Assembly: GCA_964502775.1 (NCBI GenBank)
Contig: CAZCYE010000045.1
Span: 1 to 12,973 of the forward strand
Length of the DNA: 12,973 bases
From: CAZCYE01 sp964502775
Lineage (GTDB): Bacteria > Actinomycetota > Acidimicrobiia > IMCC26256 > PALSA-555
Reading direction: 5' to 3'
The notes beneath the pieces were generated by a model that was given only the letters and a program-made list of their open reading frames with translations, was not told the DNA's origin and ran no database searches. How positions within the stretch are numbered: the stretch's first letter is position 1; every line of letters starts with the position of its first letter. Shown here piece after piece: positions 1-7,774 of the stretch. Both the position numbers and the translations under genes were made by a program.

Positions 1-867
1 GTGCGTGAAGGCGACCTGGGTGAGGTAGCCACCCGTGGTGTGCATGATGCCCTTGGGCTTGGCCGTGGTGCCGCTCGTATAGAGGAGGAAGAGCAGGTCC
101 TCGGCGTCCATGGCCTCGGGCTCGCACTCGGTGGACTGGCCGGGGACGACGTCGTGCCACCACACGTCGCGCCCGGGGGTCATGGGCACGTCCTGGCCCG
201 TGCGGCGGAGCACGAGCACCTTCTCGATCGTGGGGCAGGCCTCGAGGGCCTCGTCGGCGATGGTCTTGAGGGGCACCACGTTGCCGCGCCGCCATGCGCC
301 GTCGGCGGTCACCAGCACCGTGGCCCCCGCGTCGTTGATGCGGTCACGCAGCGCGTCGGCCGAGAACCCGCCGAACACCACCGAGTGCGCGGCGCCGATG
401 CGTGCGCAGGCCAGCAGCGCGGTCGGCAGCTCCGGCACCATGCCGAGGTACACGTTGACGCGGTCGCCGCGGTGCACGCCGAGGCCCTTGAGCGTGTTGG
501 CGAGCTGGCACACGTCGTCGAGCAGCTCGGCGTAGGTGATGGTGCGGGTGTCGCCCGGCTCGCCCTCCCAGTGATACGCCACCTTGTCGCCGTGACCGGC
601 CGCGACGTGACGGTCGAGGCAGTTGTACGACGCGTTGAGCGTGCCGCCCACGAACCACCGCGCGAAGGGCAGCTGCCAGTCGACGATCGTGTGCCAGGGC
701 GTGAACCAGTCGAGGAGCTCGGTGGCCTGGTGGGCCCAGAACCCTTCGAGGTCGGCCTCGGCCCGGTCGTAGAGCGCCCGGTCGGACACGAGCGCGGCGC
801 GGGTAAACGAAGCCGGCGGGGGGAAGGTGCGGCCCTCGGCCAGCAGCGATTCGATCGTCTCGGTCAT
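1..867 (-). CDS. acs: Acetyl-CoA synthetase (AMP-forming), N-terminal part, cut by window edge
   Basis: The enzyme activates acetate to acetyl-CoA through an acetyl-AMP intermediate in the cytoplasm. Only the first 289 residues are here; the C-terminal half (acetyl-CoA synthetases are usually about 640-660 residues) lies beyond base 1. Visible signatures are the N-terminal cap region with WFVGGTLNASYNCLDRH (residues 71-87), the GAAHSVVFGGFSADALRDRI stretch (158-177), ADGAWRRG (188-195), and the phosphate-binding loop YTSGTTAKPKG (263-273) followed by MHTTGGYL. The loop has Ala where many homologues have Gly, which does not look disabling. The ATG at 867 is preceded three bases upstream by GGAAGGG, a good ribosome-binding site. 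It is the last gene of the same-strand run, 162 bp after the methyltransferase, so co-transcription or its own promoter are both possible. The family call is firm; the subfamily (acetyl versus propionyl) is less so. Confidence 0.9.
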   Translation of the reverse strand, partial: MTETIESLLAEGRTFPPPASFTRAALVSDRALYDRAEADLEGFWAHQATELLDWFTPWHTIVDWQLPFARWFVGGTLNASYNCLDRHVAAGHGDKVAYHWEGEPGDTRTITYAELLDDVCQLANTLKGLGVHRGDRVNVYLGMVPELPTALLACARIGAAHSVVFGGFSADALRDRINDAGATVLVTADGAWRRGNVVPLKTIADEALEACPTIEKVLVLRRTGQDVPMTPGRDVWWHDVVPGQSTECEPEAMDAEDLLFLLYTSGTTAKPKGIMHTTGGYLTQVAFTH

Positions 868-905
868 GGACCCTTCCGGCACCCGCGGGCAGTGCGGAGG
901 CTACC

Positions 906-919
906 GCCCGCGCGCGGGC
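906..919. promoter_or_regulatory. Perfect GC palindrome in acs leader
   Basis: GCCCGCGCGCGGGC reads the same on both strands. Flanking ACC (903-905) and GGT (922-924) extend the symmetry with a small bulge. It lies about 39 bp upstream of the acs ATG. It could be a protein-binding operator or an RNA hairpin in the acs leader. In such GC-rich DNA it could also be chance, so the function is only a guess. Confidence 0.3.
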
Positions 920-928
920 ACGGTGATA

Positions 929-984
929 GGAGCAGGCGAGCGGCCGCGAGCCGGGTATCCCGGCGAGCAGCGAGCGCGACCAGA
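929..984. repeat. 56-bp direct repeat, copy 1
   Basis: This 56-bp segment is identical to 2293-2348 in the same orientation, and the match ends abruptly on both sides. Its centre is the interrupted palindrome GCCGGGTATCCCGGC (six-base arms around TAT), flanked by several GCGAGC units. It is intergenic, downstream of the methyltransferase gene and upstream of acs. It looks like a dispersed REP-like palindromic element rather than an insertion sequence, since it encodes nothing. Confidence 0.9.
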
Positions 985-1029
985 GATTTGGCCAGTGGGC
1001 CCGTCGCCGGGGCGGCAACTGGTGGAACG

Positions 1030-2271
1030 TCAGCCCGTGCCGCGGCCCGTAACTCGGCGTAGCAACAGCACCCGGTGGCCCCCGAGCCCGGCGGGATCGA
1101 GCAGCGCCTCGGCCTCGGAACTGCGGCTGCGCCCGGCGAGGGCCTCGAGGTCGCCGAGATGCGCACGCTCCTGCCAGATCTTTGCGCCCTGGGCCACGAG
1201 TACGCCCACGCCCAGCGCCGTGAGCCATTCACGCTGCGTCGTGTCCGCGGCCACCTCGAAGCCGACACGCGTCGCACGGGCACGCAGCACGGGCAGCACC
1301 ACGTCACAGGTGATGTCCTGGGAGCCGGGCGCGGCGAGTGGACTCGTCCCCCGGTGCTGCGTGCGGTAGGTGCGCAGCCAACCCTGCGGCCCGTGCTGCC
1401 CGCGCCGGACCAGGCCGTCGAGCTCGTCGGCGTAGTCGATCACCCACAGCTCGCCCCGGTGCAGCATCGCGGCGCAGCGCTCGAGCCACTCGGCCGTGCC
1501 GGTGGGCACCGGCAGGCGCGTGCCGTCGGGGATGCCGCGGCCCTCGTCGCCCTCGTCGCCGAGCACGTCGACCAGCGCGAGCACAAGGTCGGGGGGTGCG
1601 GGCACGAGCACCTCGACGAGGTCGCCGCTCTCGTCCGCCTCGCCGCCCTCGCCGGGGCCGATGCCGACGCGCACCTCACTCCAGGCGCCGCGGGCGCGCT
1701 CGACGAGGCGGACACCAAGATTGTCGAGCAGCTCGTTGGCGATCACCACTCCCTCCACGTCCACCGCCGGGAGGTCGTCGAGCGCGGTGACGATGGGCCC
1801 GGCGCGAGGCACCGGCACGGGCCCATCCCCGCCGTCCCTGTCGCGGTCGCCGGGCTCAGAGGGGCCGAGTACCTCGTTGGGAGGCTCCAGGGTGAGCAAC
1901 TCCGCGGCGCGTGCCCGCAGCGCGGGGGAGCGTTCCACCGCCACCGCGCGTATCGCGGGGCCACAGCGTGGCTCGGCTCGCAACACGTCGGCGAGCAGGC
2001 GCCCACGACCCGCTCCCGCGTCCACGACCACGAAGGGATCGGGCTCACCGAGGCGCAGCCACGTGTCGTCGAGGGCACGCGCGACGAGCGCCCCGAACAG
2101 CGGCCCCACCTCGGGGCTGGTCACGAAGTCTGCGCCGGCGCGGCCCGCGCCGCCCCCCGACGCGAAGAACCCGTCGGGCTCGCCGTAGAGGGCGACCTCC
2201 ATGAACTCGGCGAACGTGATGGGCCCCTCGCGCGCGATCACATCGCGCAAGCGCTCCAACGCGCCTGACAT
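1030..2271 (-). CDS. SAM-dependent methyltransferase, MidA/NDUFAF7 (DUF185) family
   Basis: This 413-residue protein belongs to the family of Dictyostelium MidA and human NDUFAF7, which methylates an arginine of the complex I subunit NDUFS2 (NuoD homologue) during assembly. Signatures are GPITFAEFMEVALYG (residues 16-30), GADFVTSPEVGPLFGAL (46-62), the SAM-binding glycine motif VVVDAGAGRGRLL (81-93), acidic VERSP (112-116), and VVIANELLDNLGVR (175-188). A Gly/Asp/Pro-rich stretch (about 136-159) interrupts the Rossmann core and looks like a loop insertion. The ATG at 2271 comes right after an in-frame TGA, so it is the first possible start, although I see no good ribosome-binding site. The gene follows nuoN on the same strand after 85 bp, which supports a complex I role. 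Family membership is firm; the substrate is inferred from homology and position. Confidence 0.88.
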   Translation of the reverse strand: MSGALERLRDVIAREGPITFAEFMEVALYGEPDGFFASGGGAGRAGADFVTSPEVGPLFGALVARALDDTWLRLGEPDPFVVVDAGAGRGRLLADVLRAEPRCGPAIRAVAVERSPALRARAAELLTLEPPNEVLGPSEPGDRDRDGGDGPVPVPRAGPIVTALDDLPAVDVEGVVIANELLDNLGVRLVERARGAWSEVRVGIGPGEGGEADESGDLVEVLVPAPPDLVLALVDVLGDEGDEGRGIPDGTRLPVPTGTAEWLERCAAMLHRGELWVIDYADELDGLVRRGQHGPQGWLRTYRTQHRGTSPLAAPGSQDITCDVVLPVLRARATRVGFEVAADTTQREWLTALGVGVLVAQGAKIWQERAHLGDLEALAGRSRSSEAEALLDPAGLGGHRVLLLRRVTGRGTG

Positions 2272-2292
2272 TCAGGCGACGCTAGCGGTAGC

Positions 2293-2348
2293 GGAGCAGG
2301 CGAGCGGCCGCGAGCCGGGTATCCCGGCGAGCAGCGAGCGCGACCAGA
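2293..2348. repeat. 56-bp direct repeat, copy 2
   Basis: This is identical over 56 bp to 929-984 and in the same orientation. It fills most of the 85-bp spacer (2272-2356) between the nuoN stop and the methyltransferase start. Read on the minus strand it can form a six-base-pair hairpin with an ATA loop right after nuoN. No U-tract follows, so it is not an obvious intrinsic terminator. The two copies bracket the methyltransferase gene as direct repeats. Confidence 0.9.
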
Positions 2349-2356
2349 AAGGCGCG

Positions 2357-3829
2357 TTAGCTGGTCAGGAAGGCGACCTCGCCGAGGTGAGCGAAGGCCT
2401 GCGGGTACACGCCGACGACCAGCACCACCGCGGTCGTCAGGCCCATGGCCACGTTGAGCCCGATCGGCGTGGGGGCGCGCACCGGCATGGCGCCCGCCGT
2501 CTCGGTGGCCTCCGCCGGCTCCTCGAACCAGATCTGACGCGCGACCCCCGAGTAGTAGTACAGCGCGATCACCGTGTTGACGGCGGCGATCACGCCGAGC
2601 ACGACTGCCGCGGTGGTGCCGGCATCGAACACGGCGCGGAACATCACGAACTTGGCGAACCAGCCCGCAAGCGGTGGGATCCCCGCGAGCGAGAAGAGGA
2701 ACAGCGTGAACATCACCGCAATGGCCGGGCTCGTGCGCCCGAGCCCGGCCAGGCTCGTGATGTCACCCGAGCCCGTGCGCCGCGCCACCGCGATCACGCA
2801 CGCGAAGGCACCCAGGTTCATCGCGCCGTACACGAGCAAGTAGATCACCACCGCCTGCCAGGCTCGGTCCCCGGCGTCGCCGGCCACGGCAAGCGGCACG
2901 AGGATGAAGCCACCCTGCGCGATCGACGAGTACGCGAGCATCCGCACAATGTTCGACTGGCGCAGCGCCACCAGGTTGCCGAGCGTCATCGACGCGGCCG
3001 CGAGCACCCACAGGATCGGCTCCCACGAGCTGCCCGAGGGAAAGAAGCCGAAGCGCACGATCGAGAGGATGGCCACGAAGCCTCCGGCCTTCGAACCCAC
3101 CGAGAGGAACGCCGTGACCGGAGTGGGCGCACCCTCGTAGGTGTCGGGCGCCCAGAAGTGGAACGGCACCGCGCTCACCTTGAAGGCGAAGCCCACCAGG
3201 GTGAGGAACACCCCTACGGCGAACAGCGGCGCCGGGTCGGTGCTACGTACCCATTCGCCGATCCCGGTGAGCAAGGTGGCGTCGGACATGCCGTACACGA
3301 TCGACATCCCGTAGAGCATCACCGCCGACGAGATGACGCCGATCAGGAAGTACTTGATCGCGGCCTCGTTCGACTTGGTGTCGTGCTTGCGCCAACCGGC
3401 AAGGATGAAGGTGGGGATGGAGAGGGTCTCGAGGGCCACGAAGATCGAGACGAGGTCTCGCGCCGAGGTCATGACCACCATGCCCAGCACCGACGTGAGC
3501 AACAGCACATAGAACTCGCCCTGGTAGTAGTCGCCCTCACCGATGTAGTCGACGGACACGAGGAGCGTCACGTACGCCGCGACGAGGAAGAAGCCGGTGA
3601 GCACGAGCGAGTAGTTGTCGACCACGAAGCCGCCGCCGAACAGGGAGCGGTCGGTGCCGTCGGCCGCGAGCGTGAGCACGGGGATCAGCGCGGCCAGCAC
3701 GCCGAAGCTGGCGAGCTGGGCCACGAGGCGGCGGTTGTCGACGATCAGGTCGACCATGAGCACGATCACGATCGCGGCCGAGAGGACGATCTCGGGCGCG
3801 AGCGCGTGGAAGTCGACGTGCGGGTTCAC
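2357..3829 (-). CDS. nuoN: NADH-quinone oxidoreductase subunit N
   Basis: NuoN is the antiporter-like proton-pumping subunit of the membrane arm next to NuoK. The protein has 490 residues, the usual length, and is strongly hydrophobic throughout, as expected for about 14 transmembrane helices. The proton-path residues are present: Glu134 in VALETLSIP, Lys217 in GFAFKVSAVPFHFWAPDTYE, Lys247 in SVGSKAGG and Lys393 in GWFAKFVMF. The start is GTG at 3829, four bases after the nuoM stop, so translation is probably coupled; no clear ATG alternative exists. It ends with TAA at 2357 and is the last nuo gene, followed by the repeat-bearing spacer and the methyltransferase gene. Confidence 0.96.
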   Translation of the reverse strand: MNPHVDFHALAPEIVLSAAIVIVLMVDLIVDNRRLVAQLASFGVLAALIPVLTLAADGTDRSLFGGGFVVDNYSLVLTGFFLVAAYVTLLVSVDYIGEGDYYQGEFYVLLLTSVLGMVVMTSARDLVSIFVALETLSIPTFILAGWRKHDTKSNEAAIKYFLIGVISSAVMLYGMSIVYGMSDATLLTGIGEWVRSTDPAPLFAVGVFLTLVGFAFKVSAVPFHFWAPDTYEGAPTPVTAFLSVGSKAGGFVAILSIVRFGFFPSGSSWEPILWVLAAASMTLGNLVALRQSNIVRMLAYSSIAQGGFILVPLAVAGDAGDRAWQAVVIYLLVYGAMNLGAFACVIAVARRTGSGDITSLAGLGRTSPAIAVMFTLFLFSLAGIPPLAGWFAKFVMFRAVFDAGTTAAVVLGVIAAVNTVIALYYYSGVARQIWFEEPAEATETAGAMPVRAPTPIGLNVAMGLTTAVVLVVGVYPQAFAHLGEVAFLTS

Positions 3830-3833
3830 GCCA

Positions 3834-5378
3834 CTAGCCCCCGAAGATCCGGGCGATGCCCGACGCCGCGCCGTCGGTGACGTCGAAGAGGAGGTCGGGG
3901 AAGATGCCGAGTGCCGCGATCAGCGCGAGCAGTGGCGCCCAGGCGAGCCACTCGGGGCCGTGGACATCGTGGATGTGCGCCGACTCGAACTCGGGCTTGG
4001 GCGCACCGAAGGCCACCCGCTGGAACATCCACAACAGGTAGCCCGCGGCGAGCACCGTGCCGATCGCCGCGATCACCATGAACGTGCGGAACGTCCAGAG
4101 GTTGTTGTCACCGATGAGCGCGCCGGCGAGCGGTGACGGCTCGTACGACGAGAGGATCGCGGGGAACTCGCCCCAGAACCCGGCCAGCCCCGGAAGGCCG
4201 AGCGACGCGAGCGCGCAGAAGCCGAAGGTCCATCCGAGGCGGGGCGCCTGGGTGAGCAGCCCGCCGAGCCGGCTCATCTCCCTGGTCTCGTAGCGCTCCT
4301 GGATCGAGCCGGCGACGAAGAACAGCATCCCCGTGATCAAGCCGTGCGCAACCATGCCGAAGATCGCGGCATTCAGGCCGAAGTCGGTGAGGGTCGCGAT
4401 CCCGAGCATGACGAAGCCCATGTGCGCCACCGACGAGAAGGCGATGAGTCGCTTCATGTCTCGCTGGGCGAGACAGCACAGCGCCCCGTAGATGATGCCG
4501 ATCACGGCCAGCAATCCGATCCACGGTGCCCAGTCGCGGGCGGCATCGGGCAGCACCGGCAGCGCGATGCGCACGAACCCGTACGTCCCCAACTTCAGCA
4601 TGATGGCGGCCAGCAGCACCGAGCCCACCGTCGGCGCCTCGGTATGCGCGTCGGGAAGCCACGTATGGAACGGGAACATCGGCACCTTGATGGCGAACCC
4701 GAGGAACAACCCTCCGAACAGCAGCAGCTGGGTCCCGTGCGCGATGCCGGCGCCCCCGAAGTCGGTCAACTCGGGGATCTGGAACGTCTGACGCTGGGAG
4801 AGGAAGAAGATCGCCAGGAAGCTGACGAGCATGAGCGCCGAGCCGAAGAGCGTAAAGAGGAAGAACTTGATTGAGGCGTACTGCCGCTTCGGGCCGCCCC
4901 AGACCCCGATCATGAAGAACATGGGGAGCAGCACGACCTCGAAGAACACGAAGAACAAGATGAGGTCCTGGGCGACGAACGTGCCGTTCATCCCCACCTC
5001 GAGGAGCAGCACCAGCGCGAGGAACGCCTTGGGGTTGTGCGGCGCGGGGAAGTGGTTCCAGGAGTAGAGGATGCAGCAGATCACGACGAGCATCGACAGG
5101 ATCAGCAGCGGCAGCGCGATGCCGTCGATGCCGAGGTGGTACCTCGACTTGATGACGTCGATCCACGACTCGTTCGTCCCGAACTGAAGCTTGCTCCCGG
5201 CGTCGTAGTCGAAGCGGGCCATGATCCCGATCCCCACGAGGCCGGTCACGACCGCGGTACCCAGGGCGGTCGCCTTGATCGCTGTCTCCTGGGCGCGGGG
5301 TATGCACAGCACGACGCCCATGCCGACCAGCGGGAGGAACACCGCGAGCGTCAGCGCCCAGTCATCGAACCAGTCCAT
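3834..5378 (-). CDS. nuoM: NADH-quinone oxidoreductase subunit M
   Basis: NuoM is the central antiporter-like proton pump of the complex I membrane arm. The protein is 514 residues, normal length, with about 14 expected transmembrane helices. Key residues visible are Glu147 in FVFFEVVLLPMFF, Lys231 in GFAIKVPMFPFHTWLPDAHT and Lys262 in IMLKLGTYGF, matching the conserved Glu and the two Lys of the family. The ATG at 5378 lies 19 bases after the nuoL stop, with GAGGG about ten bases upstream as ribosome-binding site. The nuoN start follows four bases after its TAG stop. Nothing looks damaged. Confidence 0.97.
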   Translation of the reverse strand: MDWFDDWALTLAVFLPLVGMGVVLCIPRAQETAIKATALGTAVVTGLVGIGIMARFDYDAGSKLQFGTNESWIDVIKSRYHLGIDGIALPLLILSMLVVICCILYSWNHFPAPHNPKAFLALVLLLEVGMNGTFVAQDLILFFVFFEVVLLPMFFMIGVWGGPKRQYASIKFFLFTLFGSALMLVSFLAIFFLSQRQTFQIPELTDFGGAGIAHGTQLLLFGGLFLGFAIKVPMFPFHTWLPDAHTEAPTVGSVLLAAIMLKLGTYGFVRIALPVLPDAARDWAPWIGLLAVIGIIYGALCCLAQRDMKRLIAFSSVAHMGFVMLGIATLTDFGLNAAIFGMVAHGLITGMLFFVAGSIQERYETREMSRLGGLLTQAPRLGWTFGFCALASLGLPGLAGFWGEFPAILSSYEPSPLAGALIGDNNLWTFRTFMVIAAIGTVLAAGYLLWMFQRVAFGAPKPEFESAHIHDVHGPEWLAWAPLLALIAALGIFPDLLFDVTDGAASGIARIFGG

Positions 5379-5397
5379 CGGTCTCGAACCCTCGCTC

Positions 5398-7467
5398 TCA
5401 GATCACGTTGGTGAGGAACAGGGCAAGGCTGAGCAGCCCCACCCCGAGGAACAGTGCCAGCGCGTACTGCTGCACGCGCCCCGTCTGGACCGTTCGGAGC
5501 GCGGCCCCGGCCGCCCCCGTCTCGGTGCCGAGCGCGTTGACCGCGCCGTCCACGACACCCTGATCCACCACGTCGTACACGTAGTGACCGAAACGAGTGG
5601 TGGTGCGCGCCAGGCCGTTGACCGCGCCGTCGATCACGTGCTGGTCGATCCAGTACGCGGCCCGGGCCACCGGACCCTTGACACCACTCACGACCACCCC
5701 CTCGTACAGATCGTCGAGGTAGTACTTGTTGACGAGGAAGGCGTAGCCGCGGCGCGCCAGCGGATTCCGTTGGGTGAGGCCACGAAGGAACCCGAGCTCC
5801 TCGCGCCGGAACGAGTAGAACGCCATCACGCCGGCAGCCACCAGCGCGAGTGTCACCGAGATGACGGCCTTCGAGTAGTCGAACTCGGCGTGGACGAGGT
5901 GGGGGAACGCGAAGGTCGGCTCCACCCACTCGGTGAACTTCTCGATCCCGAGCGGTGCCGCGTTCACGAGCCCGGCGGCAGCGGACAGCACTGCGAGCAC
6001 CACGAGCGGAGCCGTGATCGCCCGCTCCGACTCATGAGGGTGGTGATGGCCCCGGTACTCGCCGAAGAAGGTGAGGTACACGCAGCGCGTCATGTACGCC
6101 GCGGTGAGGAAGGCGCCCACGAGTCCCACCACGAGGAACGTGTCGAAGCCGCTCTCGCCGGCATTGGCCAGGATCTCGTCCTTGGACCAGAAGCCGGCGA
6201 GCGGGAAGATCCCGGCCAGCGCCAACGACCCGATGACAAAGGTCCAGAAGGTGATCGGCATCGCCTTGCGCAGACCGCCCATCTCCCGCATGTCGAACGA
6301 GTGGTGGGTTCCCCCATGGCTCACCGAGCCGGCGCCCAGGAACAGCAGGGCCTTGAAGAAGGCGTGGGTGAACAGGTGGAACACCGCGGCCACCCACGCG
6401 CCCACGCCCAGGCCCATCACCATGTACCCGAGCTGACTGATGGTGGAGTACGCGAGGACCTTCTTGATGTCGTACTGCACGAAGGCGAGCGCGGCTCCGA
6501 TGAGGATCGTGACGCCACCGATCAGCGCCATCATGTTGACGCCGCCGTCGGCGATCGAGAACCCCTCGTAGAACACGGGATAGACCCGGGCACCGAGGTA
6601 CACGCCGGCCACCACCATCGTGGCGGCATGGATCAGCGCGGACACCGGTGTGGGGCCGGCCATCGCGTCGGGAAGCCAAGTGTGGAGCGGGAACTGCCCG
6701 CTCTTGCCGATGATGCCCACCATGAGGCACGCGGCCGCGGCGAGGAGCAGACCGTGGTCGGCGCCGGTGCCGACCGCATAGAGGTTGGTGTCGGCGATCC
6801 CGAACGAGCCCACGGTGAAGAAGAGGATGATCACACCGATCATCAGGCCCACGTCGCCGACACGGGTGGTGAGGAAGGCCTTGACCGCCGCGCTCGCGTT
6901 GTCGCGCTCCTCCCACCAGTGCCCGATGAGCACGAACGAGCACATACCGACGAGCTCCCAGCCCACCACGAGCTGGAGCATGTTGTCGGCGACGACGAGG
7001 GTGAGCATGGACGCGGTGAACAGGCTGAGCAGCGCGTAGAAGTGGGTGAACCGCCGGTCGTCGCGCATGTAGGCGGTGGAGTACACGTGCACGAGCAGCG
7101 AGACGAGGGCGACGACGAACATCATCATCACCGTGAGCCCGTCGACGTAGGTGCCAACGCCGAACTCGACACCGCCGCTGCGCCACCAGGTGAGGGAGCT
7201 GATGACGGGCTCCACCACGGCGTGCTCCCCGCCTCCGCCGAGCAGCCCGGTACCGAGGAACGACCGCAACGTGGCGCCCCCGTGGTGACCGGCGTCGTTG
7301 ACCCGCTGAATCCATTCGATGCCGGCCACGCAGGCGAGGAGGAAGGTGACGCCCACGGCGGCGACGCCCACCTCGGCACCCTTGCGGGGCAGGCGCTTGC
7401 CCCAGGCCAGGATGACCAGGAACGAGACCGCGGGCAGCGCGGGGATGATCCAGGCTTGCTCGAGCAT
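5398..7467 (-). CDS. nuoL: NADH-quinone oxidoreductase subunit L
   Basis: NuoL is the distal antiporter-like proton pump, whose C-terminal lateral helix braces the membrane arm. At 689 residues it has the length needed for about 16 transmembrane helices including that extension. Visible signatures are Glu171 in VVGWELVGMCSFVLIG, Lys255 in GIIGKSGQFPLHTWLPDA, HAATMVVAGVYL (280-291), AYSTISQLGYMVMG (339-352) and Lys372 in HAFFKALLFLGAGS. A Gly/His-rich loop (about 60-82) is a longer than usual soluble stretch near the N-terminus. The ATG at 7467 lies seven bases after the nuoK stop. Downstream, nuoM starts 19 bases after the TGA. Confidence 0.97.
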   Translation of the reverse strand: MLEQAWIIPALPAVSFLVILAWGKRLPRKGAEVGVAAVGVTFLLACVAGIEWIQRVNDAGHHGGATLRSFLGTGLLGGGGEHAVVEPVISSLTWWRSGGVEFGVGTYVDGLTVMMMFVVALVSLLVHVYSTAYMRDDRRFTHFYALLSLFTASMLTLVVADNMLQLVVGWELVGMCSFVLIGHWWEERDNASAAVKAFLTTRVGDVGLMIGVIILFFTVGSFGIADTNLYAVGTGADHGLLLAAAACLMVGIIGKSGQFPLHTWLPDAMAGPTPVSALIHAATMVVAGVYLGARVYPVFYEGFSIADGGVNMMALIGGVTILIGAALAFVQYDIKKVLAYSTISQLGYMVMGLGVGAWVAAVFHLFTHAFFKALLFLGAGSVSHGGTHHSFDMREMGGLRKAMPITFWTFVIGSLALAGIFPLAGFWSKDEILANAGESGFDTFLVVGLVGAFLTAAYMTRCVYLTFFGEYRGHHHPHESERAITAPLVVLAVLSAAAGLVNAAPLGIEKFTEWVEPTFAFPHLVHAEFDYSKAVISVTLALVAAGVMAFYSFRREELGFLRGLTQRNPLARRGYAFLVNKYYLDDLYEGVVVSGVKGPVARAAYWIDQHVIDGAVNGLARTTTRFGHYVYDVVDQGVVDGAVNALGTETGAAGAALRTVQTGRVQQYALALFLGVGLLSLALFLTNVI

Positions 7468-7474
7468 CGGCGCG

Positions 7475-7774
7475 TCAGCCCTTCAACTGGTCGACTCGGT
7501 CGAGATCGGGGCTGCGGAGGTTGCGGTAGATGAGCAGCACGATGGCCAGTCCGACGCCCACCTCGGCCGCGGCAATCGTGATGATGAACAGCGTAAAGAT
7601 CTGGCCCTCCACACTCCCGTTGAACGCCGAGAAGGCCACGAGGTTGATGTTCACCGCGTTGAGCATGAGCTCGACGCTCATGAGCACGAGCACGCCGTTA
7701 CGACGAGCAAGCACCCCGTAGACACCCACACAGAACAAGAAGGCGGAGAGGATGAGGAAGTAGTTGAGCTCCAT
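7475..7774 (-). CDS. nuoK: NADH-quinone oxidoreductase subunit K
   Basis: NuoK is a small three-helix membrane subunit that carries part of the proton path between the quinone site and the antiporter-like subunits. The protein has 99 residues, typical for the family. The two essential membrane glutamates are present: Glu35 in LMSVELMLNAVN and Glu71 in AAAEVGVGLAI, which align with Glu36 and Glu72 of the E. coli protein. The ATG at 7774 shares its A with the nuoJ stop (TGATG), so translation is very likely coupled to nuoJ. nuoL follows after seven bases. Confidence 0.97.
   Translation of the reverse strand: MELNYFLILSAFLFCVGVYGVLARRNGVLVLMSVELMLNAVNINLVAFSAFNGSVEGQIFTLFIITIAAAEVGVGLAIVLLIYRNLRSPDLDRVDQLKG

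Larger units (their letters stand above)
868..1029. other. Spacer between methyltransferase gene and acs
   Basis: This 162-bp non-coding spacer holds copy 1 of the 56-bp repeat (929-984) and a perfect 14-bp palindrome (906-919). A further CCCGCGGG palindrome lies at about 885-892, just upstream of the acs ribosome-binding site. I see no U-tract typical of an intrinsic terminator and no convincing -35/-10 pair. Confidence 0.6.

Noticed and set aside
1..1062. Plus-strand open frame running from the left edge
   Set aside because: The minus strand here gives unmistakable acetyl-CoA synthetase signatures, so the plus frame is antisense shadow.
2293..2348. Repeat copy 2 as an intrinsic terminator of the nuo operon
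   Set aside because: The hairpin stem is only six pairs and is not followed by a U-tract; attenuation is possible but not supported by the sequence.
2201..3880. A 559-codon plus-strand open frame opposite nuoN
   Set aside because: Same shadow effect. The minus strand encodes a full NuoN with all catalytic residues, and the plus product is a charged, unstructured-looking string.
5221..7533. A 770-codon open frame on the plus strand opposite nuoL and the start of nuoM
   Set aside because: Its product is His/Arg/Glu-rich low-complexity sequence with no family motif. It is the antisense shadow of real membrane-protein genes whose GC-rich third positions suppress stop codons.
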